DNA of 64,000 nt from Marinigracilibium pacificum (GCF_012926615.1 NZ_JABBNU010000004.1:1-64000), one strand, 5' to 3'. Numbered from the stretch's first letter, positions 16,940 to 26,722 are shown. The notes: a model not told the origin generated them from the sequence alone. Made by a program: numbers and translations.

Positions 16940-17416
16940 TTATTCTCGTTCAAATTCGAATTTAACATAGGAATCATCAAGATTTCCGTCATCATCTAAG
17001 TCAAAGAAATCTTCTATAGGTCCTCCGGAGATATATAATTCCCCATTATCCAGTGAGATTCCCAGATAGAAATAATCATCCTCGCCATCAACCTGGACTA
17101 CCAGTAAATCTTCATCAAATCCAAGTTGCCCGGTATAGACTAATTCTGGTTCATTAGGGACTTCTATTTCCATCGTAAATCTCCCATTCGATTGAATATC
17201 CAGATATACTTCTCCCCCATTTGATATCACTTCAAATTCTGTGACTGGTCCTGAAGCAGCATTTTCAAATAATGCATAATATGCTTCCCAATTTCCTTCA
17301 ATATCATCCATTGATAATTCTGTACCGACGAGTGAAAATCGATCATCTTCTTCATCGTCATTACAGGAAAATACCAAAAGACAAATCATTAATAATACTG
17401 CAGACTTTTTAATCAT
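16940..17416 (-). CDS. acidic lipoprotein, lipocalin-like
   Basis: 158 aa. The signal peptide ends in a lipobox (LLVFSC, Cys18), so it is lipid-anchored. The mature chain is very acidic (DDEEDD after the Cys; DDDGNLDDS near the end). The segment DDIEGNWEAYYALF, followed by alternating strands with NGRFTMEIEV and DDYFYLGISLDNGELYISG, is the pattern of small lipocalin-like domains common in Bacteroidota lipoproteins. No ligand is known. Single gene, divergent from the copper ATPase operon. Confidence 0.8.
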   Translation of the reverse strand: MIKKSAVLLMICLLVFSCNDDEEDDRFSLVGTELSMDDIEGNWEAYYALFENAASGPVTEFEVISNGGEVYLDIQSNGRFTMEIEVPNEPELVYTGQLGFDEDLLVVQVDGEDDYFYLGISLDNGELYISGGPIEDFFDLDDDGNLDDSYVKFEFERE

Positions 17417-17669
17417 AATTATCTTTGTGGCTCTTTCCTAATTTACCTAATTTAGAATTATTCTAATATTTAATGATAATGTTTTGTTCTAATGTGGGGT
17501 GTTAATTGGTGAACTATCTTCCGGGAATGTCTAATTGAACTCTTCGGTTTTGTTATTTATCTTTTGCCGTATAAACATATTATAAGTTTTCCGGATAATA
17601 TTTTTAAAAACATCAAATCTTTACTAAATACAAGCTAAGCTATTATTTAATCAATCAGGAATAACATGT

Positions 17670-19661
17670 ATGCATAAAGAAAATCATGATAATCATTCGG
17701 AACATGACCATCAAAATCATCATGCCCATATGATTGAGGATTTCAAAAAGAGATTTTGGGTTTGTGTTGTGTTAACTCTGCCCGTTATGGTACTCGCTCC
17801 AATGATTCAGGATTTGCTTGGGTATTCCTTTACTTTCAAAGGAGACAGGTATATACAGTTTGGATTATCTTCAATAGTATTTTTCTATGGTGGCTGGCCT
17901 TTCTTAAAAGGAATGGTTGATGAAATAAAGGATAAATCTCCAGGCATGATGACCTTAATAGCATTGGCTATATCAGTTGCCTATTTTTATAGTAGTGCGG
18001 TGGTTTTCGGGCTTGAGGGCAAGATCTTTTTCTGGGAACTTGCCAGCCTTATTGTGATAATGCTTTTAGGGCATTGGATCGAAATGAAATCTGTGATGGG
18101 AGCATCTAATGCTCTGGAAGAGCTGGCTAAATTAATGCCATCTGAGGCAAGATTGGTAAAGGAAGGTGGTGAAACCAAGGATATAGAAATATCAGAGTTA
18201 AAAAATGGTGATATAATTTTAGTCAGACCCGGAGAGAAAGTGCCTGCTGATGGAGTAATAATTGAAGGTCAATCACATGTAAATGAGTCGATGATCACCG
18301 GTGAGTCTAAACCGGTGGCAAAATCTGTGGATGATGTTGTTATCGGTGGCTCCATCAATGATAATGGTTCTATTAAGGTTAAAGTAAAACATACTGGTGA
18401 CGATTCTTATCTCTCTAAGGTAATCGGAATGGTTAATGATGCTCAACAAACGAAATCTAAAACCCAAAATCTGGCAAACCGGGCTGCAGGCTGGTTGTTT
18501 TATATTGCCTTAGGCTCTGGAATAATTACCTTAATAGCCTGGTTATCCTTAGGAAAAGAATTCGATTATTCCCTGGAGCGAATGGTGACTGTTATGATTA
18601 TTTCTTGTCCTCATGCCCTGGGACTGGCTGTACCCCTGGTCGTTGCAATAAGTACAGCTATGAGTGCTAAAAAAGGACTACTTATTAGAAATAGAACTGC
18701 CTTTGAGAACTCTAGGAAAATCACAACGATAATTTTTGATAAAACTGGCACCTTAACTAAAGGTGAATTCGGTGTGACTAGAATCAAAAGTCTGGATGAC
18801 TCTTTAACTGAGGATGATATATTGAGAATTGCTGCTTCTGTTGAAAGTAATTCCGAACACCCAATTGCAGCTGGAATTGTTAAAAAGGCAAAGGAAAAGG
18901 AACTGGAACTTTCTGAACCAAAAGACTTTGAGAATATTACCGGAAAGGGAATGCAGGCTAAATTAGATGGTAAAAAAATTGAAATTGTAAGTCCTGGTTA
19001 TCTTAAAGAAAAGGATATCGAAATTCCGGAAGGATCATTTAAGAATGAATCTGAAACTGTAGTGTTCCTGTTATCTGAACAATCATTGAAGGGATTTATA
19101 GCTCTCGCTGATGAAATAAGGGAAGACTCTTTTGAAGCTGTCAAGACATTAAAAGAAAGAGGATTAAAAGTAGTAATGGCTACCGGAGATAATGAGAAGG
19201 TTGCAAAGGCTGTAAGTGAAGAACTGGATTTGAATGATTATTACGCTGAAGTTCTTCCTGAAGACAAACAAAAAATTGTAAAGGATCTTCAAAACGATGG
19301 TGAATTTGTTGCAATGACAGGCGACGGAGTTAATGATGCCCCTGCTCTGGCTCAGGCTGATGTAGGTATTGCTGTTGGCTCGGGTACTGATGTAGCAGCA
19401 GAAACTGCAGATATTGTCCTTGTTAATAGCAACCCGAAAGATATTGCCAACATTATTATATTTGGTACTGCCACTTATAAAAAAATTATGCAAAATATAT
19501 GGTGGGCAGCAGGTTATAACATTGTTGCAGTTCCATTGGCAGCTGGTGTACTTGCAGGTGCCGGAATCATTTTAAGTCCTGCCATCGGAGCAGTTTTAAT
19601 GAGTCTGAGTACAGTTATTGTAGCTATAAATGCTCAGTTATTGAAAAAAAGTATAAATTAA
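17670..19661 (+). CDS. copB: P1B-type copper-translocating ATPase, CPH class
   Basis: 663-aa heavy-metal P-type ATPase. A His-rich N-terminus (about ten His in the first 25 residues) replaces the usual MXCXXC metal domain. The transmembrane metal site is Cys313-Pro-His (CPH), the mark of the P1B-3 CopB group that exports copper. Other motifs: TGES in the actuator, phosphorylated Asp357 in DKTGTLTKG, SEHPIA (the HP locus) and GDGVNDAPALAQADVG. The next gene starts 3 nt after its stop, so it leads a short operon. Copper as substrate follows from the motif class. Confidence 0.93.
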   Translation: MHKENHDNHSEHDHQNHHAHMIEDFKKRFWVCVVLTLPVMVLAPMIQDLLGYSFTFKGDRYIQFGLSSIVFFYGGWPFLKGMVDEIKDKSPGMMTLIALAISVAYFYSSAVVFGLEGKIFFWELASLIVIMLLGHWIEMKSVMGASNALEELAKLMPSEARLVKEGGETKDIEISELKNGDIILVRPGEKVPADGVIIEGQSHVNESMITGESKPVAKSVDDVVIGGSINDNGSIKVKVKHTGDDSYLSKVIGMVNDAQQTKSKTQNLANRAAGWLFYIALGSGIITLIAWLSLGKEFDYSLERMVTVMIISCPHALGLAVPLVVAISTAMSAKKGLLIRNRTAFENSRKITTIIFDKTGTLTKGEFGVTRIKSLDDSLTEDDILRIAASVESNSEHPIAAGIVKKAKEKELELSEPKDFENITGKGMQAKLDGKKIEIVSPGYLKEKDIEIPEGSFKNESETVVFLLSEQSLKGFIALADEIREDSFEAVKTLKERGLKVVMATGDNEKVAKAVSEELDLNDYYAEVLPEDKQKIVKDLQNDGEFVAMTGDGVNDAPALAQADVGIAVGSGTDVAAETADIVLVNSNPKDIANIIIFGTATYKKIMQNIWWAAGYNIVAVPLAAGVLAGAGIILSPAIGAVLMSLSTVIVAINAQLLKKSIN

Positions 19662-19664
19662 GGG

Positions 19665-20552
19665 ATGGAAAATAAGCCTCTCCCCCAATTTATCAAAGAT
19701 CAAATTCCTTCGGGTATCGAAAGCAAGTATATTGATGTCGATGGATTTAGCATTCATTATCTGGAAAAAGGAAAAGGAATACCTGTATTTATGATGCATG
19801 GAAACCCTACATGGAGCTTTCTTTATAGAAATATAATGAATGAGCTTGATCCTGAGATATATCATTGTATTGCTCCTGATTTACCAGGACTTGGATTTTC
19901 TTCAAAACCTGATAGCCCAAATTTCCATACTCTTGGAAATCATCAAAATATCATTACTTCATTTTTGAATAAGGTTATTGACCAGGATTTTATTTTTGTT
20001 GGTCAGGATTGGGGCGGGCCGATAGGTTTGCTGGCATCAATGAATAATAAATTTAAAATGAAAGGAATGGTTTTACTAAATACAATGATAAGACCTCCTA
20101 AGAAAGACTTTAAGCCAACCCTTTTTCATTCATTTAGTCGTATTCCCTTATTAAGTGATGTGGTTTTTAGGGTTGCGGGGTTTCCCCAGAAGTATTTAGG
20201 CATGGTACAAGGCGATAAGAAATCAATAAAGGGAGAAGTTTCGAAGGCATACTCGTGGCCATTGAAAGATTTAAACTCTAATCAGGCTCCACTATTATTA
20301 TCTAGGATGGTTCCAAATAACCATGATCACCCAAGTGTTAAATATTTGAAAATGACAGAGGAGTTTGCATCTGCATATACCGGACCGGTATCAATTTTCT
20401 GGGGAAAGAAAGATCCAGTATTAGGTCGTTTAAGTTCTGCACATCATAATTTAATGCCACATGCTAAACTAACCATTACTGATGGTGGACATTTCATTCA
20501 GGAGGAATACCCAAAGCTTATCGCTGAAGAAATCAAATCTTTAAAAATTTAA
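19665..20552 (+). CDS. haloalkane dehalogenase-like alpha/beta hydrolase
   Basis: 295 aa, cytosolic. The nucleophile is an Asp, not a Ser: Asp115 in GQDWGGPIG, followed by a Trp that can hold the halide. HGNPTW at 45-50 gives the oxyanion and halide-binding Asn47. WGKKDPVLG supplies the likely acid and GGHFIQEE the histidine. This set fits haloalkane dehalogenases, which split carbon-halogen bonds, though close relatives act on other substrates. It starts 3 nt after the copper ATPase stop and precedes an SLC13 permease by 57 nt, an unusual operon context that does not explain the substrate. Confidence 0.87.
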   Translation: MENKPLPQFIKDQIPSGIESKYIDVDGFSIHYLEKGKGIPVFMMHGNPTWSFLYRNIMNELDPEIYHCIAPDLPGLGFSSKPDSPNFHTLGNHQNIITSFLNKVIDQDFIFVGQDWGGPIGLLASMNNKFKMKGMVLLNTMIRPPKKDFKPTLFHSFSRIPLLSDVVFRVAGFPQKYLGMVQGDKKSIKGEVSKAYSWPLKDLNSNQAPLLLSRMVPNNHDHPSVKYLKMTEEFASAYTGPVSIFWGKKDPVLGRLSSAHHNLMPHAKLTITDGGHFIQEEYPKLIAEEIKSLKI

Positions 20553-20609
20553 GATATTGACCATCACAAAATAATCGTGTAGATTATATAAACTTCAAAA
20601 TGAATGTGA

Positions 20610-22397
20610 ATGTCAATAGATGCAATTATTACATTAGTTGTAATTGTTATTGCCCTAATTCTTTTTGTAAAAGAGGTATTTCAGATTGATCTGGTTGCTC
20701 TAGGGTTAATTGTGGTATTAGTTCTTTCAGGAGTTATTACTGTTGAACAAGGACTTGCTGGGTTTTCTAATGAAGCTACCCTAACAGTCGCGGCCATGTT
20801 CGTTTTGAGCAGCGCTCTAATTAAAACGCAGGTAATTAACTACATAGGCCCATTATTGACAAAAACCTTGGATAGAAGTTATAAAGCAGGGATGTTGGGC
20901 TTAGGTGCTTTTGTTGCCGGACTGTCAGCATTTGTAAATAATACTCCAATTGTAGCCACATTAATTCCTTTAGTAAGTACTACGGCACGTAACCTGAAAG
21001 TTTCACCTTCAAGATTTTTAATGCCTCTATCCTATTTTGCCATTTTTGGAGGAACATGTACCCTAATCGGAACCTCAACCAATCTTTTAGTAAAAGGAAT
21101 GGCTACAGAACGAGGAATTGATGAGATATCAATGTTTACTTTTACCCCTTTTGGTATCATCCTTTTTATTGCCGGGACTACTTATTTGGTATTATTTGGT
21201 AAGAAAATTATTCCGGAACGTAGTTCTCCCGATGAATTAAAAGATCAGGAGGGTGTAAAAAGGTTTTTGGCTGAGGTTAGGACTAAATCAAAGCCAGAAG
21301 AAGAGTCAAAAATGATATCAAATGTATTTGAAAATGAAGAAATTAAAGTCAAGATTTTAAAACGGGGTGATCAGGTATTTGAAAATCCTGACCCGCATAT
21401 GAAATTACAGAAGGATGATGAGTTGTTGATTGAAGGAAATCTTAAGAGAATCAGAAGCCTCGTCGAGAGGGACTATTTTAGTATTACAGATTCTTTTGAT
21501 GAAAAACAATTTCCGGATGAAGAAACCCGGTTAGTTGAGATAGTCCTGCTTTCAAATTCTTCAATTATAGGTAAAAGGCTATCTGACGTTGACTTTTTAT
21601 TTCATTACGATTCAGAAGTAATAGCAATAAGGCAAAGAGGTAAAAAGCAGCTTTCCAATCTAAAGGAGATCAAACTAAAGGCAGGAGATATTCTGGTATT
21701 GCTTACCAATAAAAAGGGCTATGAATTAATTCAACAAAGTCAGACTCATGTTAATCAACCTTTTATTTCTCTTAGGGTTGAACAGGTTAATAGTATTAAT
21801 AAAAAGGATATCCTTATTGTAACTCTTGTGATACTTATTGTGATTTTATTAGCTTCTTTTGGACTGGTATCTGTGGTGATTGCTGCCTTTGGAGGAATTA
21901 TTGCATTAAACCTGATGGGTATTATAAATATGGCAGATGTTTACAGATCAATAGACTGGAAAGTAATCTTTTTATTAGCAGGGTCATTGAGCCTGGGAGA
22001 AGCCATGAGTTCCAGCGGACTATCTAATATAATAGGTGAAAAGTTTGAACTAATAGTTTCTAGTTACGGAGGTCCGGTAATGCTTGTCGGGTTATTTTAT
22101 CTAACAACAGTTTTATTAACAGAAATGGTGAGTAATAATGCTTCTGCTGCATTAATGGTTCCAATTGCCTTTTCTGTTGCAGAAAGTATGGAGGTTAATG
22201 TTTTGCCATTGCTCCTTACAATTGCTTTCGCTGGAAGTGCCAGCTTTATGACTCCGGTAGGATACCAAACAAATACGATGATTTATAGTGCAGGAAACTA
22301 CTATTTTAGAGATTTTACTAAAGCGGGTGCTCCATTAAGTATATTGTTTTGGATTTTGGCAATGATTTTTATTCCTCTGATTTATCCATTTCATTAA
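20610..22397 (+). CDS. SLC13/DASS family permease with two RCK-C (TrkA-C) domains
   Basis: A 595-aa inner-membrane transporter. Two hydrophobic halves of about five to six helices each flank a soluble middle (residues ~205-385) made of two TrkA-C-like domains (FENEEIKVKILKRGDQVF and ETRLVEIVLLSNSSIIGKRL). Signatures: FVNNTPIVATLIPLV and FGGTCTLIGTSTNLLVKG in the first half, EMVSNNASAALMVPIAF and GSASFMTPVGYQTNTMIY in the second. The family moves sulfate, dicarboxylates or other anions, with Na+. The substrate is not readable. Probably the third gene of the copper ATPase operon. Its last 29 nt overlap the convergent DUF202 gene. Confidence 0.9.
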   Translation: MSIDAIITLVVIVIALILFVKEVFQIDLVALGLIVVLVLSGVITVEQGLAGFSNEATLTVAAMFVLSSALIKTQVINYIGPLLTKTLDRSYKAGMLGLGAFVAGLSAFVNNTPIVATLIPLVSTTARNLKVSPSRFLMPLSYFAIFGGTCTLIGTSTNLLVKGMATERGIDEISMFTFTPFGIILFIAGTTYLVLFGKKIIPERSSPDELKDQEGVKRFLAEVRTKSKPEEESKMISNVFENEEIKVKILKRGDQVFENPDPHMKLQKDDELLIEGNLKRIRSLVERDYFSITDSFDEKQFPDEETRLVEIVLLSNSSIIGKRLSDVDFLFHYDSEVIAIRQRGKKQLSNLKEIKLKAGDILVLLTNKKGYELIQQSQTHVNQPFISLRVEQVNSINKKDILIVTLVILIVILLASFGLVSVVIAAFGGIIALNLMGIINMADVYRSIDWKVIFLLAGSLSLGEAMSSSGLSNIIGEKFELIVSSYGGPVMLVGLFYLTTVLLTEMVSNNASAALMVPIAFSVAESMEVNVLPLLLTIAFAGSASFMTPVGYQTNTMIYSAGNYYFRDFTKAGAPLSILFWILAMIFIPLIYPFH

Positions 22398-22707
22398 GTT
22401 TTTCAAACTCAGCCCGGTCATAAAATCGACTAAGTTTTTTTTGTAGTACTGCGTACCTTAAAAACCCAAATGTAATCAGAACTGCACTTATTCCGAATAA
22501 CAGATATGCCATCCATTTTAGGGTTTCAAGATTTTCTATTTTTAATATACCTATACCCGCAATAGTTAGATAAAGCCCCGTCCTTATGTAAGCAAAGAAG
22601 GTTCTTTCATTCGCCAGAGTAGTTCTTTCCAGTGCCAAAAAGTCCCTGAGTATTATTTTTTCCCTTACTTCGAAATTACTTGTTAATCTTCTGAATCGTT
22701 TTTTCAT
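22369..22707 (-). CDS. DUF202 (YidH-type) membrane protein
   Basis: 112 aa with two or three membrane helices. The diagnostic stretch LALERTTLANERTFFAYIRT precedes the first helix (GLYLTIAGIGIL); another follows in MAYLLFGISAVLITFGFL. The C-terminus is charged. DUF202 proteins are small inner-membrane proteins of unknown role. Its 3' end overlaps the SLC13 gene by 29 nt in convergent orientation, which leaves no room for a terminator between them. Confidence 0.88.
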   Translation of the reverse strand: MKKRFRRLTSNFEVREKIILRDFLALERTTLANERTFFAYIRTGLYLTIAGIGILKIENLETLKWMAYLLFGISAVLITFGFLRYAVLQKKLSRFYDRAEFEKLNEMDKSEE

Positions 22708-22843
22708 ATTAGAACTTAAGTATTTTGAATTAACATAAAAAATTATTCCTGAGTATAATAAATAAATAATAAATGTGTGTAATCTGATAATACAATTAAT
22801 TATATTAATAGTGCATATTGTCTTTCGCCATAAATTGTAACCT

Positions 22844-23500
22844 ATGAAAAGAATAATTATACTATCGATATTTTTGTTATGTAGTTTTGTAGCAAATGAA
22901 TTGAATGCCCAAATTCGAATTAATGGATATGCAGGCTATGTTTTTAAAGATAAGGTCGATTCTTACTATTCTAATAATGCATATTTTGAAGGCAAGATTC
23001 AGGATGGTTTAAGATGGGGCGTGGGAGTTGAATACAATGTCCCTGATTTAATGGCTATTGAGCTTCAATATAAAAGGCAGGAAACGAATTCACCCACTTA
23101 TTACAAAGACAATAAGTTCGGGTCTGAAATACAGTTCACTGATTTCGATGTTAATATTAATTGGATAATGGTTAATGCAACCAGGTATTTTCCGGTTTCA
23201 GAGCTTGTCGAACCATTTTTCGGTGTTGGAGTTGGAGCCGGAATTTTTGATATCACCAATCCTGATAATGGGCGGTCTGATTCAGCAACTAAATTTTCCT
23301 GGCAATTCAGAGGTGGAACCAACCTCTGGTTAAGTTCAAATATAGGATTGAGGCTTCAGGCTTCCTTATTTTCTGCTACACAGGCATTTGGAGGTGGATT
23401 ATATTTTGGAACCGGAGGTATTGGTGGTGGTGTAAATAACTATTCTTCTATGTATCAATTTGGGTTTGATGGTGGTTTGGTACTAAAACTTGGTAATTAA
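22844..23500 (+). CDS. outer membrane beta-barrel protein
   Basis: 218 aa with a signal peptide (IIILSIFLLCSFVANELNAQ). The mature part alternates polar and hydrophobic residues in strands rich in Tyr, Phe and Gly: INGYAGYVFKDKVDSYY, AIELQYKRQE, EPFFGVGVGAGIF, GLRLQASLFSAT. It ends in FGFDGGLVLKLGN, a typical barrel closing strand. This fits the small OmpA/PF13505-type barrels. The role is unknown. Its stop overlaps the convergent channel gene by 4 nt. Confidence 0.83.
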   Translation: MKRIIILSIFLLCSFVANELNAQIRINGYAGYVFKDKVDSYYSNNAYFEGKIQDGLRWGVGVEYNVPDLMAIELQYKRQETNSPTYYKDNKFGSEIQFTDFDVNINWIMVNATRYFPVSELVEPFFGVGVGAGIFDITNPDNGRSDSATKFSWQFRGGTNLWLSSNIGLRLQASLFSATQAFGGGLYFGTGGIGGGVNNYSSMYQFGFDGGLVLKLGN

Positions 23501-24354
23501 TTGTGTAAGAAATCTCCACAGCGATAACAATGTATTGCATCATCTGTATGTCCTTCTGCACTGCATGATGGACACGAATCTGTATTTGTAGAAACATGTT
23601 TTGCCTGCCCCGACATTTCTGCTGTTACAATTCCTGTAGGAACTGCGATTATACCGTACCCTAATATCATAATTAGTGTTGCTATTCCTTGCCCTAGAGG
23701 AGTTTGAGGAGCAATATCTCCATATCCCACAGTTGTAAGCGTAACTACTGCCCAATATATACTTTTAGGAATACTTGTAAATCCATTTTCCCCTCCTTCT
23801 ACCATATACATTAATGTACCAAGAATCACTACCAGAATAAATACTCCTCCTACAAAAACGATGATTTTAGGTCTGCTAGCTTTTAACGCACCTGTGAGCT
23901 GCGAGGCCTCTCCCAGAAACCTGACCATTTTCAATACTCTGAACACTCTTAACAATCTTATGCTCCTAAGTATTAAGAAGCCTTGCGCTCCCGATATAAA
24001 TAGCCCTATATATGATGGAAGGATTGATAAAAGGTCAATTATTCCGAAAAAGCTTGTAGCATATTTAAGGGGCTTTTTGACTGACCATAACCTTGCTACA
24101 TATTCAATTGTAAATAGAATCGTAAAAAACCATTCTATTTTATATAATTCACTACCATGTTCTTGCTTGATTTCTGAAACTGTTTCAAGCATTACAACTA
24201 CAATGCTTAATAGAATTGCAATCAAAAGTACAACATCAAAAAACTTACCCCAGAAGGTATCTGCCTCAAAAATTATTTCATGAGCCTTTTTTCTGAAAGA
24301 GCTCCAATGATCATCTGCTTCAAGGTTATCATCTTTAGAAGTATTTTTATTCAT
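23497..24354 (-). CDS. voltage-gated-type potassium channel with C-terminal zinc ribbon
   Basis: 285 aa from the ATG at 24354; an upstream ATG at 24393 would add 13 poorly coding-like residues. Six membrane helices: S1-S3, an arginine-bearing S4 (LRSIRLLRVFRVLKMVRFLG), S5, and a pore with selectivity filter TVGYGD (~208-213). After S6 comes a short cytosolic tail ending CPSCSAEGHTDDAIHCYRCG, a CxxC...CxxC zinc ribbon. The filter predicts K+ selectivity; S4 suggests voltage sensing. The zinc-ribbon tail is a less common add-on and may be regulatory. Monocistronic, convergent with the barrel gene. Confidence 0.9.
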   Translation of the reverse strand: MNKNTSKDDNLEADDHWSSFRKKAHEIIFEADTFWGKFFDVVLLIAILLSIVVVMLETVSEIKQEHGSELYKIEWFFTILFTIEYVARLWSVKKPLKYATSFFGIIDLLSILPSYIGLFISGAQGFLILRSIRLLRVFRVLKMVRFLGEASQLTGALKASRPKIIVFVGGVFILVVILGTLMYMVEGGENGFTSIPKSIYWAVVTLTTVGYGDIAPQTPLGQGIATLIMILGYGIIAVPTGIVTAEMSGQAKHVSTNTDSCPSCSAEGHTDDAIHCYRCGDFLHN

Positions 24355-24448
24355 AGGTTTTATTTTATAGAATTTAAAAATAAAACAATTCATTTTTTAA
24401 ACATAATATCAGGAGCATTAACTAATTTAAGCATTAATCATACGAAAT

Positions 24449-25483
24449 ATGGATATCAAACCTATCGATACAATTCAAAATGCGTACGACAATGCTTTTC
24501 AGGTAAAAGTTGATATCAAAAGCCTCAATGCAATTATATTTTCTGATTTACATAGAGGGACAGGTGATAAAGCTGATGATTTCAGATTTGCCAGTCATAC
24601 TTATCAACAAGCTCTGGAGCATTATAATTCTTTAAATGCTACCTTGGTTTTACTGGGCGATATTGAAGAGTTATGGGAAAATGATATTAAAGATGTATTA
24701 CATAGTTATCAGAATATTGCTGAGTTGGAGATGAATTTTGAGAAAGATAACCGGTATTTGAGATTGTATGGGAATCATGATTCTGACTGGAAAAACCAGG
24801 ATTTATGTAAAAAGCATTTAAAGTTATTTGATCCGGTATATGAGGCTGTCAGAGTCATAGTCACTGGTAATGATATTGAATTAGGTGAGATCTTGCTTAT
24901 TCATGGGCATCAGGGCTCGACTTTTAGTGATGAATATGCCAGAATTAGTAAATTTTTTGTCAGGTATTGCTGGAAGTATTTTCAGAAAATCTTTAACAAA
25001 CCGCTAAGTACTCCGGCAACAAGTACTCGAATGCGTTCGAAGCATGACGAAAAGTATTATAACTGGGCAAAAAATCATGGAGATAATATTATAGTAATTA
25101 CAGGGCATTCCCATGAGCCAGTTTTTAATTCCCTAACTTATGCCGATCAATTAAAAGTTGATTTGGCCAGATTTGAAAAGAAGGTTTTCGAGGGAGGAAT
25201 GTCAGATGAAAAGGCAGTTGAATTAGAAGAAATAAAGAAGCGGATGGCAACTTTGAAAAAGCATGATGCTACCGAATTAAACCCTGAAGGACATGCTATC
25301 CCTTGTTATTTTAACTCAGGTTGCTGTTCATATAGTGATGGCCGAATTACTGGTATTGAGTTTGCCGATCAGGAAATAAGATTAGTAAAGTGGGAAGCCG
25401 GAGCCAAACGGACTGTTATTAGAAAAGAAAGGTTAAAAAAGGTATTTGAATTATTAGCATTAGGCGAAAGGTCATTAGTTTGA
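24449..25483 (+). CDS. metallophosphoesterase (calcineurin-like)
   Basis: 344 aa, cytosolic. The dinuclear-metal motifs are all present: SDLHRG (D-x-H), LGDIEELWE (GD), LYGNHDSDW (GNHD), LIHGHQG and ITGHSHEPVF (GHxH). Between the last two lies a helical insert that includes RYCWKYFQKIF. The C-terminus holds NSGCCSYSDGRITGIEF, typical of UDP-2,3-diacylglucosamine hydrolase-like members but not specific. It hydrolyses a phosphoester; the substrate is unknown. The gene ends in a 10-bp hairpin that includes its stop. Confidence 0.88.
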   Translation: MDIKPIDTIQNAYDNAFQVKVDIKSLNAIIFSDLHRGTGDKADDFRFASHTYQQALEHYNSLNATLVLLGDIEELWENDIKDVLHSYQNIAELEMNFEKDNRYLRLYGNHDSDWKNQDLCKKHLKLFDPVYEAVRVIVTGNDIELGEILLIHGHQGSTFSDEYARISKFFVRYCWKYFQKIFNKPLSTPATSTRMRSKHDEKYYNWAKNHGDNIIVITGHSHEPVFNSLTYADQLKVDLARFEKKVFEGGMSDEKAVELEEIKKRMATLKKHDATELNPEGHAIPCYFNSGCCSYSDGRITGIEFADQEIRLVKWEAGAKRTVIRKERLKKVFELLALGERSLV

Positions 25484-25496
25484 AATTAATGACCTT
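25468..25496. terminator. hairpin between convergent genes
   Basis: AAGGTCATTA and TAATGACCTT pair perfectly (10 bp) around a 9-nt loop that includes the TGA of the metallophosphoesterase. The T-run after it is weak, so termination is plausible rather than clear. Confidence 0.45.
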
Positions 25497-25509
25497 CCTC
25501 CTATTAAAA

Positions 25510-26562
25510 TTATTTTACAATTTTTTGATTTGTGATTTCTTGATCTGACACTATTTTTACAAGATAAATACCTTTCTTCCAATCACCAGTGTAAATTTCA
25601 GCCATAGTACCCTGATTAGGTATTTCATAGATGAATTCACCGGTTTCATTAAAAATCTGAATTTGATTGTATTTTGTATTTATCATTAACCAGTCTTTAA
25701 ATGGGTTAGGAAAAATAGTTACTTGTTCTCTGTGAAAACTGATGCGTTGTATGCTAAATTCTTCATAATCACCATTGAAGTCCACTTGCTTGAGGCGATA
25801 ATAAAATGTTCCTGAATTATCCGGTTTGTCAGTATATGAATAATTTACAATGTTAGTTGTATTTCCATTTCCTGCCACCTGACCAACACTATACCAATTA
25901 GTACCATCCTTTGATCTTAGAATTTCAAAGTAATCATTGTTTTTTTCATTAACCGTAGCCCAGGTTAGATAAACTTCATCTTCATTAATATCAATCTCAA
26001 ATGAAATCAATTCAACAGGAAGAATGGTTATCATTTCATCAACATAGGCATGTAAACCAGGGTTATTCGCTAATAAGTCATTTTCATCTCCTTCCTCTCC
26101 TACCTGAGTAAAGGTTCCTGTATTACCATAAGTATAGGAATCTCCTGAATCTGTACCCCAATCAAAGCCTCCAACATCTCCTTTTACTACAACTTCACCA
26201 GAATTATAAATAGCGCTAAACCAAGAAGTACTTGCATTTCCCAGAACAACTAATAACCCATTATTTTGGACGGTTGAAAAATAATCCACATATAAATCTC
26301 CATTAATTACTAAGGTATCTTCCGGATTGATAACCAAACTACTATTGCTTAAGTAAAAGTCTCTTTCTGCAATAGTGGTACCATTTATTATGGTAGTATT
26401 ATTTGTAAGTGATAAAAGATTACCCGTAATACTTCCTGGTATACCGGTAACCCAATGAGAAGGATCTTCCCAATTTCCTTTCTGATCATTTACAGTTGTT
26501 TGTCCTTTGGTTGAAAAAGTAAACAGAATTAATGGTAAAAGTATTAAAAATCTACAAAGCAT
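25510..26562 (-). CDS. T9SS-secreted protein with C-terminal sorting domain
   Basis: 350 aa. A signal peptide (FLILLPLILFTFSTKG) is followed by NWEDPSHW and a repetitive beta-rich part (NNTTIINGTTIAERDFYLSN, ISTVQ-like strands) that resembles a single-stranded beta-helix as seen in polymer-binding cargo. A fibronectin-like region (~180-275) carries ISFEIDINEDEVYLTWATVN and YYRLKQVDFNGDYEE, the usual module before sorting tails. The last ~75 residues (TIFPNPFKDWLMI ... KKGIYLVKIVSD) are a T9SS type A domain. No enzyme motif is seen, so a surface or adhesion role is inferred. Confidence 0.86.
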   Translation of the reverse strand: MLCRFLILLPLILFTFSTKGQTTVNDQKGNWEDPSHWVTGIPGSITGNLLSLTNNTTIINGTTIAERDFYLSNSSLVINPEDTLVINGDLYVDYFSTVQNNGLLVVLGNASTSWFSAIYNSGEVVVKGDVGGFDWGTDSGDSYTYGNTGTFTQVGEEGDENDLLANNPGLHAYVDEMITILPVELISFEIDINEDEVYLTWATVNEKNNDYFEILRSKDGTNWYSVGQVAGNGNTTNIVNYSYTDKPDNSGTFYYRLKQVDFNGDYEEFSIQRISFHREQVTIFPNPFKDWLMINTKYNQIQIFNETGEFIYEIPNQGTMAEIYTGDWKKGIYLVKIVSDQEITNQKIVK

Positions 26563-26722
26563 AGTGTAAAAAATTATAATCTGTACTTGTTAATACTCAA
26601 AATGGAATTTGGTAACCCACTTATAGATTAAAAAATACATTCTCTCGATTACTAATGCCTAATCATAGATTAAATACTTAAATACCAGTAATTATGTAAA
26701 TAATAATATTGTCTAGGGCTAT

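Noticed and set aside
17670-17745. His-rich stretch as a low-complexity artefact
   Set aside because: It is the natural N-terminus of CPH-type copper ATPases, in frame with a normal start.
20610-22707. Frameshift at the SLC13 / DUF202 junction
   Set aside because: Both frames are complete with family-typical ends; the 29-nt overlap is a true convergent overlap.
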